Shown here one piece after another: positions 56,220 to 64,000 of a DNA stretch of 64,000 nt. Location: the NCBI RefSeq assembly GCF_004297405.1, contig NZ_SCVC01000015.1, forward strand, positions 91,815 to 155,814, in the 5' to 3' direction. Every line of letters starts with the position of its first letter. Positions within the stretch are counted from its first letter, which is position 1. A program made the position numbers and the translations under genes. Origin of the DNA: Reyranella sp. Lineage in GTDB: Bacteria; Pseudomonadota; Alphaproteobacteria; Reyranellales; Reyranellaceae. The notes beneath the pieces are model-generated. The model did no database searches, was not told where the DNA came from, and saw nothing but the letters and a program-made list of their open reading frames with translations.

Positions 56220-56925
56220 GCCAAAACTTCAGGATCTGATTGGTCTCCTCGGGCTTCTCCATGGTGACGAGATGCCCGCACTGCTCGACGACGACGAGCG
56301 CGGCGGCGGGAATGGCCTTGGCCATCTCCTCCGAGAGGAACAGTGGCGTTGCCGCATCGTCGCGGCCGCACACCACGATCGTCGGGCATTTGATGCGCGG
56401 CAAGTCGGGCCGCCGATCGACCCGGATCGCTGCCAGCTCTTCCTGGCGCTTGTAGATCTCGACGCCGATCTCGCCACACATCGTCATCACCTCATCGACC
56501 AGCGGCTTGTCGGGCAGGCGATAGGCCGGAATGAAGCGCGTCATCTGCATGCCGAGGACCAGTTCGAAACGGCCTTCGTTGGCGAGCCGGATGCGGGCGC
56601 GGCGGATCGCGCGCTCCGCTTCACTCTGGCTGCGCATGCCCGTGTCGAGCAGAGCAAGTTTGGTCACACGGTCTGCGGCAAACTGCATGATCTCGACCGC
56701 CAGCATGCCGCCGAGTGACAGGCCGGCCAGGGCAAACTTTTCCGCCGGCATCTGGTCGATTACCCAGCGTGCAGCACTTTCCCAGGTGTCCCAGATCGAA
56801 AGCGGCGCCTGACGCCAGTCAGGTACGACGATCTCGGCCTGACCTTCGAGGGCTGCGACCTGCGCGGCAAACAGGCGCGGCGAGCACAGTACGCCAGGTA
56901 CGAGAAGCAGGGGTGTTTTGGCCAT
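56209..56925 (-). CDS. Alpha/beta hydrolase
   Basis: 238 residues. The nucleophile is S70 in ALAGLSLGGML, the acid Asp in VCGRDDAATP, and the His in EQCGHLVTMEKPEE. Start motif PLLLVPGVLCSP is typical of the oxyanion-hole strand. It is likely an esterase or enol-lactone-hydrolase-like enzyme of unknown substrate. It overlaps the CaiB gene end by 11 bases. Confidence 0.88.
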   Translation of the reverse strand: MAKTPLLLVPGVLCSPRLFAAQVAALEGQAEIVVPDWRQAPLSIWDTWESAARWVIDQMPAEKFALAGLSLGGMLAVEIMQFAADRVTKLALLDTGMRSQSEAERAIRRARIRLANEGRFELVLGMQMTRFIPAYRLPDKPLVDEVMTMCGEIGVEIYKRQEELAAIRVDRRPDLPRIKCPTIVVCGRDDAATPLFLSEEMAKAIPAAALVVVEQCGHLVTMEKPEETNQILKFWLNR

Positions 56926-56981
56926 TCATTCCTCCACGGCGAAACGTAGCGCAGCCGATTTGCCTGCGGTACCAATAGACC

Positions 56982-58127
56982 ATGGCCGGTGCATCCGTTC
57001 GCGACATCCGTCTCGACCTGTTCCGCGGGCTGGCGCTGTGGTTCATCTTCCTCGACCACATCCCGACCAACATCGTGAGCTGGCTGACCGTCCGCAATTA
57101 CGGCTTCAGCGACGCGACCGAGATCTTTGTCTTCATCTCAGGCTACACCGCCGTGATCGCGTACAGCCGCATGATGGAGCAGGAGGGGTGGACACGCGCC
57201 GCCGCCCGCATCTACCGTCGCGTCTGGCAGCTCTATGTCGCGCACATTTTGCTGTTCGTCGCCTTCTCGGCGCAGATCGCCTGGGTCTCCATCGCGCGCG
57301 ATACGCCGGCGCTGATCGAGGAAATGGAACTGCTGGGCCTGGGGCAAAATCCCTATCGCGCCATTCTCGAAGCGGCGCTGCTGAAGTTCCGGCCCGTCAA
57401 TCTCGACGTGCTGCCGCTCTACATCATGCTGTTGGCGGCCTTCCCGCTGGTATTGCCCCTGGTCGTGCGCTGGCCGTTCGCCGTGATTGCGGCCTCGATC
57501 GGCCTCTATGCGGCGACGTGCCACTTTAACTGGAACCTGCCAGCCTATCCGGACGAGAAGGTCTGGTACTTCAATCCCATGGCTTGGCAGGTCGTTTTCT
57601 ACGTCGGGGCGGCCTGCGCGGTACTCGGCCCCAAGCTCTCCTGGCTGGACCGTTTCAGAGGGCTACTGACCACCCTGGCCATCGCCTTCATCCTGTTCGC
57701 GGCCTTTATCTCCTTGTCCTGGCATTATAATCCGCTGGAGCGGTTGGTTCCGCACTGGGTAGGGCGGCTGATCTATCCGATCGACAAGACCAACATCGAC
57801 ATCCTTAGGCTTCTGCATTTCCTGTCTGTCGCCTGGTTGGTCCGGCTGGCGGTACCGATCGATGCGCCCAGCCTCCGCTGGCCAATCTGGCAGCCACTTC
57901 GCAGATGCGGTGAAGCTTCGTTGCTTATATTCTGTATCGGTACCTTCCTGGCGCTGAGCGGCCAGGTGATCGTCGGCTACTATGAAGATTCGATCTTGTC
58001 GCAGATCATCGTGAGCATTGGGGGCATCGCGATTATGTGTCTGGCCGCCTATCTCGTTGCCTGGTCCAAGGGCGGTGGACCGACTGCGTCGGCGCGCCGG
58101 CAACCTGTTGCCGAGGCCTTCAAGTGA
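56982..58127 (+). CDS. opgC: OpgC-family membrane acyltransferase
   Basis: 381 residues with about ten spans. The OpgC domain begins RDIRLDLFRGLALWFIFLDHI, with ATEIFVFISGYTAVIAYSRM next. OpgC (MdoC) succinylates periplasmic glucans in Gram-negatives. No opgGH genes are in view. Its stop overlaps the SGNH hydrolase GTG start, so the two are coupled, perhaps for adding and removing acyl groups on a glycan. Confidence 0.88.
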   Translation: MAGASVRDIRLDLFRGLALWFIFLDHIPTNIVSWLTVRNYGFSDATEIFVFISGYTAVIAYSRMMEQEGWTRAAARIYRRVWQLYVAHILLFVAFSAQIAWVSIARDTPALIEEMELLGLGQNPYRAILEAALLKFRPVNLDVLPLYIMLLAAFPLVLPLVVRWPFAVIAASIGLYAATCHFNWNLPAYPDEKVWYFNPMAWQVVFYVGAACAVLGPKLSWLDRFRGLLTTLAIAFILFAAFISLSWHYNPLERLVPHWVGRLIYPIDKTNIDILRLLHFLSVAWLVRLAVPIDAPSLRWPIWQPLRRCGEASLLIFCIGTFLALSGQVIVGYYEDSILSQIIVSIGGIAIMCLAAYLVAWSKGGGPTASARRQPVAEAFK

Positions 58128-58873
58128 GGCCGATCCTTCGTCTTCTTCTGTTGATGGCAGCGGTCCTGGTAGGCTCGCCGGTCTCACCGGTCTTGGCGCA
58201 ATCCATGACGCTCTGTCGCGCCAAACCCGAGTTGCTCGACCTCGGCGCGCCACTGCCGGTGGCACGCAAGGCGGTCGCCGAGCGCAAGCAACTGCGCATC
58301 ATCGCGCTCGGCTCGTCATCGACCTCCGGCTACGGCGCCTCCAATCCGGCCTTCGCCTATCCCACGCAGTTGCGCATCGGTTTGGAGAAGGGCCTGCCCG
58401 GTGTCGATATCGAGGTGATCAATCGCGGCATCGGCGGCCAGGATGTCGAGGAAATGGCGGCGCGTATGCGCACCGAGATGCAGCACAATCCAGCATCGCT
58501 GGTGATCTGGCAGACCGGCACCAATGCCGCGATCCGCCAAATGCCGCTCGACAAGTTCGGCAAGACGTTGCGTGGCGGCCTCGCCCTCGGCAAGTCGTTG
58601 GGGGCCGACTTCGTGCTGATGAACCTGCAGTATGTTCCCGCCGTCGTGGCCGCCCTCGACAAGGAGGCCTATGAGAGGGTGATGGCCGAGGCGGCAAAGG
58701 AATATTCCGCGGGTCTCTTCCGTCGCTACGACATCATGCGTGCCTGGTACGAGGACGGCATGCCTTATGCCCAGTTCGTGCAGCTCGATGGACTGCACCT
58801 CAACGATTTCGGCCAGAAGTGCATCGGCAAGCTGCTGACCCGCTCGATCCTGAGTGCGCTCACTGGTCCCTGA
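58124..58873 (+). CDS. SGNH/GDSL hydrolase (periplasmic)
   Basis: 249 residues from GTG 58124 (GTGA overlap). A signal peptide ends VLAQSM. SGNH blocks are LGSSSTSGYGAS (nucleophile S65), NRGIGGQD (G), QTGTNAA (N) and LDGLHLNDFGQK (H). A lipase/esterase or glycan deacetylase; coupled to OpgC. The frame before 58124 is a shadow. Confidence 0.88.
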   Translation: MRPILRLLLLMAAVLVGSPVSPVLAQSMTLCRAKPELLDLGAPLPVARKAVAERKQLRIIALGSSSTSGYGASNPAFAYPTQLRIGLEKGLPGVDIEVINRGIGGQDVEEMAARMRTEMQHNPASLVIWQTGTNAAIRQMPLDKFGKTLRGGLALGKSLGADFVLMNLQYVPAVVAALDKEAYERVMAEAAKEYSAGLFRRYDIMRAWYEDGMPYAQFVQLDGLHLNDFGQKCIGKLLTRSILSALTGP

Positions 58874-58889
58874 AGACAAGGAGACCGCC

Positions 58890-59666
58890 ATGCCCCGCCG
58901 TTTTGTCGACCTCTCGATCTATCTCGAGAACGACGTGATCTCCGATCCCGAACCGTTCGGGCCGAAGATCCAGTATCACAAGCACGAGAATACGGCGGCG
59001 CAGATTGCGGGTTTCTTTCCCGGCCTCAAGAAGGAAGACCTGCCCGACGGCCAGGGCTGGGCGGTCGAAACCGTCAACCTCTCGACGCACAACGGCACGC
59101 ATCTCGACGCGCCGTATCATTTCCATCCGACGATGAACAAGGGCGAGCGCGCCATCACCATCGACGAAGTGCCGCTCGAATGGTGCTTCCAGCCCGGCGT
59201 AAAGCTCGACTTCCGCGACAAGCCCGACGGCCATGTCATCACCGCCAAGGAGGTCGAGGAGGAGCTGAAGCGCATCAACCACGAGCTGAAGCCGCTCGAG
59301 ATTGTCGTGGTCAACACGCGCGCCGGCTCGCGCTACGGCAACAACGACTACGTGAATTCCGGCTGCGGCATGGGCTATGACGCCACCATCTATCTCCTGG
59401 AGAAGGGCGTGCGGCTCACGGGCACGGATGCCTGGAGCTGGGATGCGCCGTTCTATTTCACCGCCCAGAAGTGGGCTAAGGACCACGATCCGTCGATCAT
59501 CTGGGAAGGTCACAAGGCCGGCCGCGACATTGGCTATTGCCATCTCGAGAAGCTGCACAATCTCGAGTCGTTGCCGGGCGACGGCTTCACCATCGCTTGC
59601 TTTCCGCACAAGATCCGCGGCGCTTCGGCCGGCTGGACGCGCGCCGTCGCGATCTTCGAGGAGTAA
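58890..59666 (+). CDS. Cyclase family protein (kynurenine formamidase-like)
   Basis: 258 residues from ATG 58890 (AAGGAGACC ribosome site). The metal motif is THNGTHLDAPYHFHP, i.e. H-x-G-T-H-x-D-x-P-x-H, of the cyclase/KynB fold. Longer than KynB (about 210) and with an insert after the motif. It hydrolyses an amide or lactone of unknown kind. Follows the SGNH gene. Confidence 0.9.
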   Translation: MPRRFVDLSIYLENDVISDPEPFGPKIQYHKHENTAAQIAGFFPGLKKEDLPDGQGWAVETVNLSTHNGTHLDAPYHFHPTMNKGERAITIDEVPLEWCFQPGVKLDFRDKPDGHVITAKEVEEELKRINHELKPLEIVVVNTRAGSRYGNNDYVNSGCGMGYDATIYLLEKGVRLTGTDAWSWDAPFYFTAQKWAKDHDPSIIWEGHKAGRDIGYCHLEKLHNLESLPGDGFTIACFPHKIRGASAGWTRAVAIFEE

Positions 59667-59669
59667 CGT

Positions 59670-60302
59670 TTAGAGAGCCACTGGCCGTCGCGCGAAGAAA
59701 AGCGAGACGCCGAGCGAGGCGATGGCGAGGCCTGCACCCTGGCGCAGGCGGCGCAGCAGGCTAGGCCGCGCGACGGCCGCAGCACGAGCCCGCGCGGCGA
59801 GGAACGTGACGACGACATCGACCGCCGTGTTGAGCGTCACGGAGATCAGGCCCAGCACGACGAACTGCAGCCACACCGGGCCGGCTGCCGGATCGACGAA
59901 CTGCGGCAGGAAGGCCAGGAAGAATGCCGCCGTCTTGGGGTTCAGCGCCTCGACAACGATGCCCTCGCGAAAGGCGCGGGCCGCGCCGGTAGCGGCGACC
60001 TTGGTTTCGATGGCGATGCCGGACTCGCGGAAGCCCTTGACGCCCAGCCAGACGAGATAGATCGCGCCGACGATTTTCAGCAACGTAAAGGCTTCCGCGC
60101 TCGCCAGAACCAGCGCGGAAACGCCGATGGCGCCGGCCGCGACATGAACCAGCCCGCCGAGCCCCGTGCCGAAGCTCGAAGCCAGGCCCTCGTTGTGGCC
60201 CCCTGCGAGCGTGCGGGCGGCGACGTAGAGGAGGCCCGGTCCGGGCGATATCGCGATCGCCAGTGCGGCGGCGAAGAAGAGAGCGAGGCTCGCGATATCC
60301 AT
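59670..60302 (-). CDS. LysE-family amino-acid exporter
   Basis: 210 residues with about six spans. Family start is FFAAALAIAISPGPGLLYVAARTLAGG, then GLGGLVHVAAGAIGVSAL and VGAIYLVWLGVKGFRES. LysE/RhtB proteins export amino acids or their analogues; substrate is not clear. It converges on the cyclase gene with 3 bases between. Confidence 0.9.
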   Translation of the reverse strand: MDIASLALFFAAALAIAISPGPGLLYVAARTLAGGHNEGLASSFGTGLGGLVHVAAGAIGVSALVLASAEAFTLLKIVGAIYLVWLGVKGFRESGIAIETKVAATGAARAFREGIVVEALNPKTAAFFLAFLPQFVDPAAGPVWLQFVVLGLISVTLNTAVDVVVTFLAARARAAAVARPSLLRRLRQGAGLAIASLGVSLFFARRPVAL

Positions 60303-60311
60303 TCGACGGTC

Positions 60312-60860
60312 TCAGGCCAGCGGGTCGGGCTCGCCCGGCGGCAGCGGCACTTCGAAGACGTTCAGGGTCATGGAGACCAGCATGTAGTAACCGCACACGC
60401 CCACCAGATCGACGACGCCCTGTTCGCCGAAGGCATCGATCGCGCGCCTGTAGTTGGCGGTGGCGACCCGGTTGGTCTCGAGATATTCGGTGACGAAGTC
60501 GTAGACCACCTTCTCGACATCGCGCTTGAAGGGCGGCGTGGCGCGCACGCGGATCGCCTCGACGATATCGGCGGAAAGGCCCGCCTCCTTGGCGAGTCGT
60601 GCATGAGCATAGAATTCGAATTGCGCCTTGAAGTGACGACCAATCAGGCAGATCGCCAGTTCCGACAGGTCCTTGGGCAGCGAATTGTTGAAGCGGCAGT
60701 ACTCGCCGAGCTTCTGCGCCCGATCGGCCAGCACCGGGCTGCGCAGCCAGGGCTCGAATGGACCGCGCAGGCCGCCGCGTGGTCCGGTCAGGATGGCGTC
60801 GGCCACCTGCTTTTGGTCAGGGGTGAGTTTGTTCAGGTCAAGCGGAGTCAGACGCGGCAT
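60312..60860 (-). CDS. Carboxymuconolactone decarboxylase family protein
   Basis: 182 residues. The CMD domain carries FNNSLPKDLSELAICLIGRHFKAQFEFYAHARLA (in parts) and VVYDFVTEYL. No C-x-x-C, so no AhpD-type peroxidase. It follows LysE by 9 bases upstream on minus. This is a second CMD-type protein in the window, only distantly like the one at 39871. Confidence 0.85.
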   Translation of the reverse strand: MPRLTPLDLNKLTPDQKQVADAILTGPRGGLRGPFEPWLRSPVLADRAQKLGEYCRFNNSLPKDLSELAICLIGRHFKAQFEFYAHARLAKEAGLSADIVEAIRVRATPPFKRDVEKVVYDFVTEYLETNRVATANYRRAIDAFGEQGVVDLVGVCGYYMLVSMTLNVFEVPLPPGEPDPLA

Positions 60861-60891
60861 GACGTTTCCTTCGTGATGTCTTGTGAAGCGG

Positions 60892-61497
60892 TTAGAGCAG
60901 GCAGCCGGCGTCGCCGACGCGGTTGTTGTCGGCGCTGTCGAACATATTGTTGATCATCGCCTCGCCGGCACGCTGGGCATTGTTGGATTGCGTGACGCAG
61001 GAGCCGGTGGCCAGCCACAGCACCTTGCCTGTGTTCGCTTCGTAGAGCGTCAGCGAAACGCGCAAGGTCGGGCCGGAGGTCGACGGCGTTTTGCCGTCGT
61101 AGCGGCCGATCGGGTTGGCCGGCAGGGTCTGGCGCGGATTGGAGCCCGGCTCGGCGTAGTAGGGTTGTCCGCCGATCGTGCCTTCCGTGCGCTGGTCGCT
61201 GCCGCCCATCAGGTCGAAGTAGCTGACATCCATACGCATGATGTTGCCGCCGGAGAAGCCGACTTCGTTGCCGCGCTGTTGCAGGCGAACCATCACCTGC
61301 CGACGCAGCTCACGGGCGAGGTGGGTGTCGGAGGTGAGCTGCACCGCCACCTTGGTCTTCGGAATCTTCTGATAGGCCCTGATCTCGAGCTCGCCGAGCT
61401 TCGGACCCGCCCCGACGGCGCCGTAGCCCTGTGCCATCACCGGATCGACGAGCCCCAGTGTCGAGAGTGCGACGAGAGTGGCGGCAATACGCATCAT
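60892..61497 (-). CDS. Exported protein of unknown function
   Basis: 201 residues from ATG 61497; a TTG at 61506 is not needed. The signal peptide ends VMAQG. The mature part has beta-rich sections (TKVAVQLTSDTHLARELRRQVMVRL; LRVSLTLYEANTGKVLWLA) and two cysteines (GSCVTQS, DAGCLL). It is similar in outline to DUF4136/DUF4410-type envelope proteins, but not assignable. Followed on minus by the CMD gene. Confidence 0.65.
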   Translation of the reverse strand: MMRIAATLVALSTLGLVDPVMAQGYGAVGAGPKLGELEIRAYQKIPKTKVAVQLTSDTHLARELRRQVMVRLQQRGNEVGFSGGNIMRMDVSYFDLMGGSDQRTEGTIGGQPYYAEPGSNPRQTLPANPIGRYDGKTPSTSGPTLRVSLTLYEANTGKVLWLATGSCVTQSNNAQRAGEAMINNMFDSADNNRVGDAGCLL

Positions 61498-61512
61498 GTC
61501 CCCCAAAATACC

Positions 61513-62259
61513 CTAGGCCGCCGCGAGCCTGCTCCAGCCGGGTTCGTCCCGGTCGAGCATACGCTTCAGCGACTCGAAATGCAGGAAGGCCTGCTGGGCC
61601 TCGCCTGCGATCTGCCGGGCGGTATGCTCGGCCATCGCGTCGTCGATATTGTGCAGCGGCCGGCCGGTCTGCATGGCCAGCACCTGCACCATCGCGGCGC
61701 GTTCGAGGTAATAAAGGTCGTCGTAGGTCTGGGCAACGGTCGGACCCGAAACGATGATGCCGTGGTTGCGCAGGAAGAGGATGTCTTTGTCGCCCATAGC
61801 CCGGCACATCCGCTCGCCTTCGTCGTTCGACAGGGCGACGCCACCATATTTTTCGTCGTACGCGATGCGGTCCCAGTAGCGGAAGGCGTTTTGGGTGCAC
61901 ATCTCGATGCGCCCGTCCTGGATCGACGTCAGCGCCGTCGCATAGGGCATGTGGGTGTGCAGCACGACCTTGGCGCGCGGGTTGCCGGCATGGATGCGGG
62001 CATGGATATAGAAGGCAGTCGCCTCGACTTCGTACTTGCCCTCGATGACGTTGCCGTCGCCGTCGGCCATGACGATGTCGGACGGCGTGATCTCCGACCA
62101 GTGCAGGCCTTGCGGATTGACGAGGAAGAGATCCTCGCGGCCCGGCACGGTCATGCTGAAATGATTGCAGACACCCTCGTTCAGGCCATGGCGCGCCGCC
62201 GCGCGCAAGGCTGTGGTGAGATCGATCCGCGCCTGTGTGACCGGGTCATTGGCCAGCAT
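61513..62259 (-). CDS. Class II aldolase/adducin family protein
   Basis: 248 residues from ATG 62259, with a GGAG site 8 bases before; ATG 62277 is the alternative. Zinc-binding H-x-H is in VVLHTHMPYATAL, with N-H near the start (GVCNHFSMTVPG) and a further His in LRNHGIIVSG. It is a decarboxylase or aldolase-type enzyme with Zn. Substrate not known. The 62278-62502 part of the open frame is not coding. Confidence 0.88.
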   Translation of the reverse strand: MLANDPVTQARIDLTTALRAAARHGLNEGVCNHFSMTVPGREDLFLVNPQGLHWSEITPSDIVMADGDGNVIEGKYEVEATAFYIHARIHAGNPRAKVVLHTHMPYATALTSIQDGRIEMCTQNAFRYWDRIAYDEKYGGVALSNDEGERMCRAMGDKDILFLRNHGIIVSGPTVAQTYDDLYYLERAAMVQVLAMQTGRPLHNIDDAMAEHTARQIAGEAQQAFLHFESLKRMLDRDEPGWSRLAAA

Positions 62260-62305
62260 GGAAAGGGCTCCGTTCATTGAATCCGTCGCGCGCGGATGAT
62301 GCGGC

Positions 62306-62420
62306 CTAGAGCGGCTTGCGATCAAGGGGAACCGCGTAAGCGGTTCCCCTTGATCGGAAACGCAAATGTTACGGGCATCTCCGTCTTCGGCATCGTGCAG
62401 TCGACTGCACGATGCTCTAG
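62306..62420. repeat. 115-bp extragenic palindromic element with CTAGAGC ends
   Basis: The ends are CTAGAGC (62306) and GCTCTAG (62414-62420), an inverted pair. Inside are a perfect 16-bp stem with a GTAA loop (62320-62335 with 62340-62355) and a perfect 26-bp palindrome (62390-62415) centred on GTCGAC. It sits between two genes and looks like a repeated extragenic palindrome (RIME/REP-like) of Rhizobiales-like genomes. No open frame inside. Confidence 0.7.
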
Positions 62421-62467
62421 CACCTCTCCGGCCAAGGGAAATTGGCAAGTTTCGCGCGGAAAGCCCG

Positions 62468-63193
62468 TCAGGCGGGTGAGGAGCGCCGTGGGCCGCCGGC
62501 ATCGGAAATCTCGCGGACCAGCTTGGTCCGCACCGCGCGGCCGAAATGGTCGAAATTGTCGGCTACCACCATGAACGACCCCGGACCCCCGATGACATTC
62601 TCCTCGTAATACTTGTCGAGGGTGAGGTCGGGCGGGCGGCCAAAATTGTTGCGGTTCATCATGACCGGCAGGCCGTTCACCACAACGCCTTGTGACACCA
62701 GCCTGTCGCGTATGATCTCCGCCGCCGGCCCGTCGTTGGTGCGGCCGTCCCCCGAGATATCGATGACGCGGCGCTTCGGCACGAAATCGGAATTCTCGAA
62801 ACGTTGCCCGGCATGGGCGAGAGCGGCGCCGACCGCGGTCCAGCTCTGCGACGTGCGCGGCGCTTCAGCAAGCTTCTCGGCGAAGCGCCGTGCCGCGCCG
62901 GCGCTGTCGATCACCGTCCAGTCGAGCACGACGACTTGATAGTGCGTGCCAGCCCATTCGGTGTAGCAGACGGCAATGCGCTTGTGTTCGCCGGAGAGAA
63001 TGGCGTCGATCACGCGATCGTTGGTCAGCGCCTCGACATAGCCACGCCGCTGCAATTCGGCTTCGACCTCGTCGATCGAACGCGACACGTCGACGGCAAG
63101 AACAAGTTGCAGGTCGACGGGTGTCTCCGCACGCGCTGACGTCGCCGTGGCCATAGCTGCCAAAGAGCCTATAAGCGCCGACCGTCGCTTCAT
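62468..63193 (-). CDS. DUF1194 von Willebrand-A-like protein
   Basis: 241 residues from ATG 63193 (GGAGG site). Signal peptide ends SARAE. The first strand carries a MIDAS-type LAVDVSRSID (D-x-S-x-S), with later T and D (ISGDGRTNDG). It is a secreted von Willebrand-A-like protein of unknown ligand, typical of alphaproteobacteria. The frame to 63247 is not coding. Confidence 0.88.
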   Translation of the reverse strand: MKRRSALIGSLAAMATATSARAETPVDLQLVLAVDVSRSIDEVEAELQRRGYVEALTNDRVIDAILSGEHKRIAVCYTEWAGTHYQVVVLDWTVIDSAGAARRFAEKLAEAPRTSQSWTAVGAALAHAGQRFENSDFVPKRRVIDISGDGRTNDGPAAEIIRDRLVSQGVVVNGLPVMMNRNNFGRPPDLTLDKYYEENVIGGPGSFMVVADNFDHFGRAVRTKLVREISDAGGPRRSSPA

Positions 63194-63245
63194 GCCCGCC
63201 TCCGCCGAAGGCGCGAAGCATAGCACCACCGTGGCAGGCGCAAAC

Positions 63246-63273
63246 AAAAACGCCGGAGGAGGTCCTCCGGCGT
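63246..63273 (-). terminator. Rho-independent terminator of the RRM gene
   Basis: Stem CGCCGGAGGA with TCCTCCGGCG (63251-63260 and 63263-63272) around a 2-base GG gap, with a T-run on minus (forward AAAAA at 63246-63250). It lies 43 bases past the RRM gene stop and ahead of the DUF1194 gene, so it separates the two. Confidence 0.85.
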
Positions 63274-63315
63274 TTCCGTTTCTCGATCAAATCCGGCAAG
63301 CGCCGGATCGGGATT

Positions 63316-64000
63316 CTACTGGTCGTCGTCGAAGCCACGCTTGCGCGGCTCGTAGTCCCGCTCGCGACGCGGACGATCCGGAGCACCGCCTTCGCGGCGA
63401 CGCGGACGACCGAAGTCGCCACCACCGGCATCGGCGGGAGCGCCGGCCGCCGGCGGGGGACCAGAGAAGTCGGCGCGACGGTCGCGCATCGGACCACCGC
63501 CATCACGGGCTCCGTAGCCACCGCCACCGCCGCCGCCGTCGCGGCCACCGCCGCCATAGCCACCGCCGCCGCCATCACGGCCACCGCCACCGCCGCCGTA
63601 GCCGCCACCACCGCCGCCGCGATAGCCACCGCCACCGCCGCCACCGTAGCCGCCGCCACCACCGCCGCCGCCGCCGTAGGGCGGACGCGGGCCGCGCGGA
63701 CGGAAGCCGCCGCCATCGCGACCACCACCGCCACCGCCGCCAAATCCACCACCGCCACCACCACCGGGCTGACGCTCGACAGCTTCACGTACGGCGATTG
63801 AACGGCCATCCAACAACGCGCCGTTCATGGCCTGCATGGCCGCGGCGCCCTGGTCATCGGTTTCCATCTCGAGGAAGGCAAAGCCGCGGCTGCGGCCGGT
63901 CTCGCGATCCACGATCACTTTCGAAGATGTAACGGTGCCGAACTGAGAGAAGGCTTCAGACAGACGCTCAGACGTGACCGAATAGGGCAGGTTGCCCACA
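63316..64000 (-). CDS. Glycine-rich RRM RNA-binding protein (5' end beyond right edge)
   Basis: About 228 residues visible; the start lies past base 64000. The RRM begins within RNP2 (VGNLPYSV), and RNP1 is RGFAFLEM (about 40). The C-terminal 140 residues are a Gly-rich RGG-like tail with Arg, Tyr, Asp and Phe spaced in it, ending in DDQ. Bacterial Gly-rich RRM proteins act in cold response and RNA folding. The GTG at 63999 is the RNP2 Val, not a start. Confidence 0.88.
   Translation of the reverse strand, partial: VGNLPYSVTSERLSEAFSQFGTVTSSKVIVDRETGRSRGFAFLEMETDDQGAAAMQAMNGALLDGRSIAVREAVERQPGGGGGGGFGGGGGGGRDGGGFRPRGPRPPYGGGGGGGGGYGGGGGGGYRGGGGGGYGGGGGGRDGGGGGYGGGGRDGGGGGGGYGARDGGGPMRDRRADFSGPPPAAGAPADAGGGDFGRPRRREGGAPDRPRRERDYEPRKRGFDDDQ

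Noticed and set aside
63480..63790. GC-rich repeat block resembling a minisatellite
   Set aside because: It is simply the codons of the Gly-rich RGG-like tail of the RRM protein, not an independent repeat.

Overview
The window is GC-rich chromosomal DNA that looks alphaproteobacterial. Pointers are a complete cytochrome bo3 oxidase operon, a hemP/hmuSTUV haem-uptake locus, kdp with a tiny kdpF, a CsoR-controlled copper locus, Bug/TctC and CaiB proteins, and a CTAGAGC-bounded extragenic palindrome of the kind common in Rhizobiales-like genomes. I cannot fix the genus from sequence alone; a Reyranella- or Bradyrhizobium-like organism is a guess. Coding density is very high. No stretch longer than about 215 bases lacks a gene, and I saw no rRNA, tRNA, CRISPR, insertion sequence or prophage.

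Layout, left to right. 1-2015: a TerB-like/Coq4-like protein (runs off the left edge) and a thiolase, both on minus. 2210-6988: a small membrane coiled-coil protein, then cyoABCD and a short methyltransferase. 6985-7821: a TorF-type porin, convergent with the methyltransferase. 7867-7996: a long dyad array of TAGGAA-type half-sites. 8035-15985: a 27-residue micro-ORF, then kdpFABC and kdpDE. 15987-18575: a secreted 2H-like protein, dapA and two small unknown genes. 18682-28225: a five-gene minus-strand Srf operon with two srfA-like genes, srfB (actin-fold ATPase), srfC (GTPase) and a Sel1-repeat membrane protein. This is the most distinctive system in the window.

28321-35484: haem uptake on minus, in the order hemP, TonB-dependent receptor, tonB, hmuS, hmuT, hmuU, hmuV. 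It is nearly all translationally coupled and diverges from a plus-strand set (two unknown proteins, an MFS transporter, a VOC protein) across one near-perfect inverted repeat. 37875-43664: kup, a carboxymuconolactone decarboxylase-family protein, purC, a methyltransferase, a small secreted protein, a TerC-family protein and a small membrane protein. 43746-51667: copper handling. A Cu P-type ATPase and csoR diverge across a CsoR operator, and a second operator copy precedes a string of exported copper proteins (His/Cys-rich protein, lipoprotein, TolC-like protein, multicopper oxidase, cupredoxin, CusF-like protein, small Cys protein, cytochrome c).

51766-53921: an NfeD protease/slipin pair. 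53952-62277: metabolic and transport genes (TctC, CaiB, alpha/beta hydrolase, OpgC with an SGNH hydrolase, cyclase, LysE, CMD, secreted protein, class II aldolase). 62306-62420: the extragenic palindrome. 62468-64000: a DUF1194 von Willebrand-type protein, a strong terminator, and a glycine-rich RRM protein running off the right edge.

Functional themes are potassium uptake (Kdp under KdpDE, plus Kup), aerobic quinol oxidation, haem-iron acquisition, copper detoxification, and an envelope-anchored NTPase complex (Srf) of unknown role. All family assignments come from reading motifs; no database search was run.
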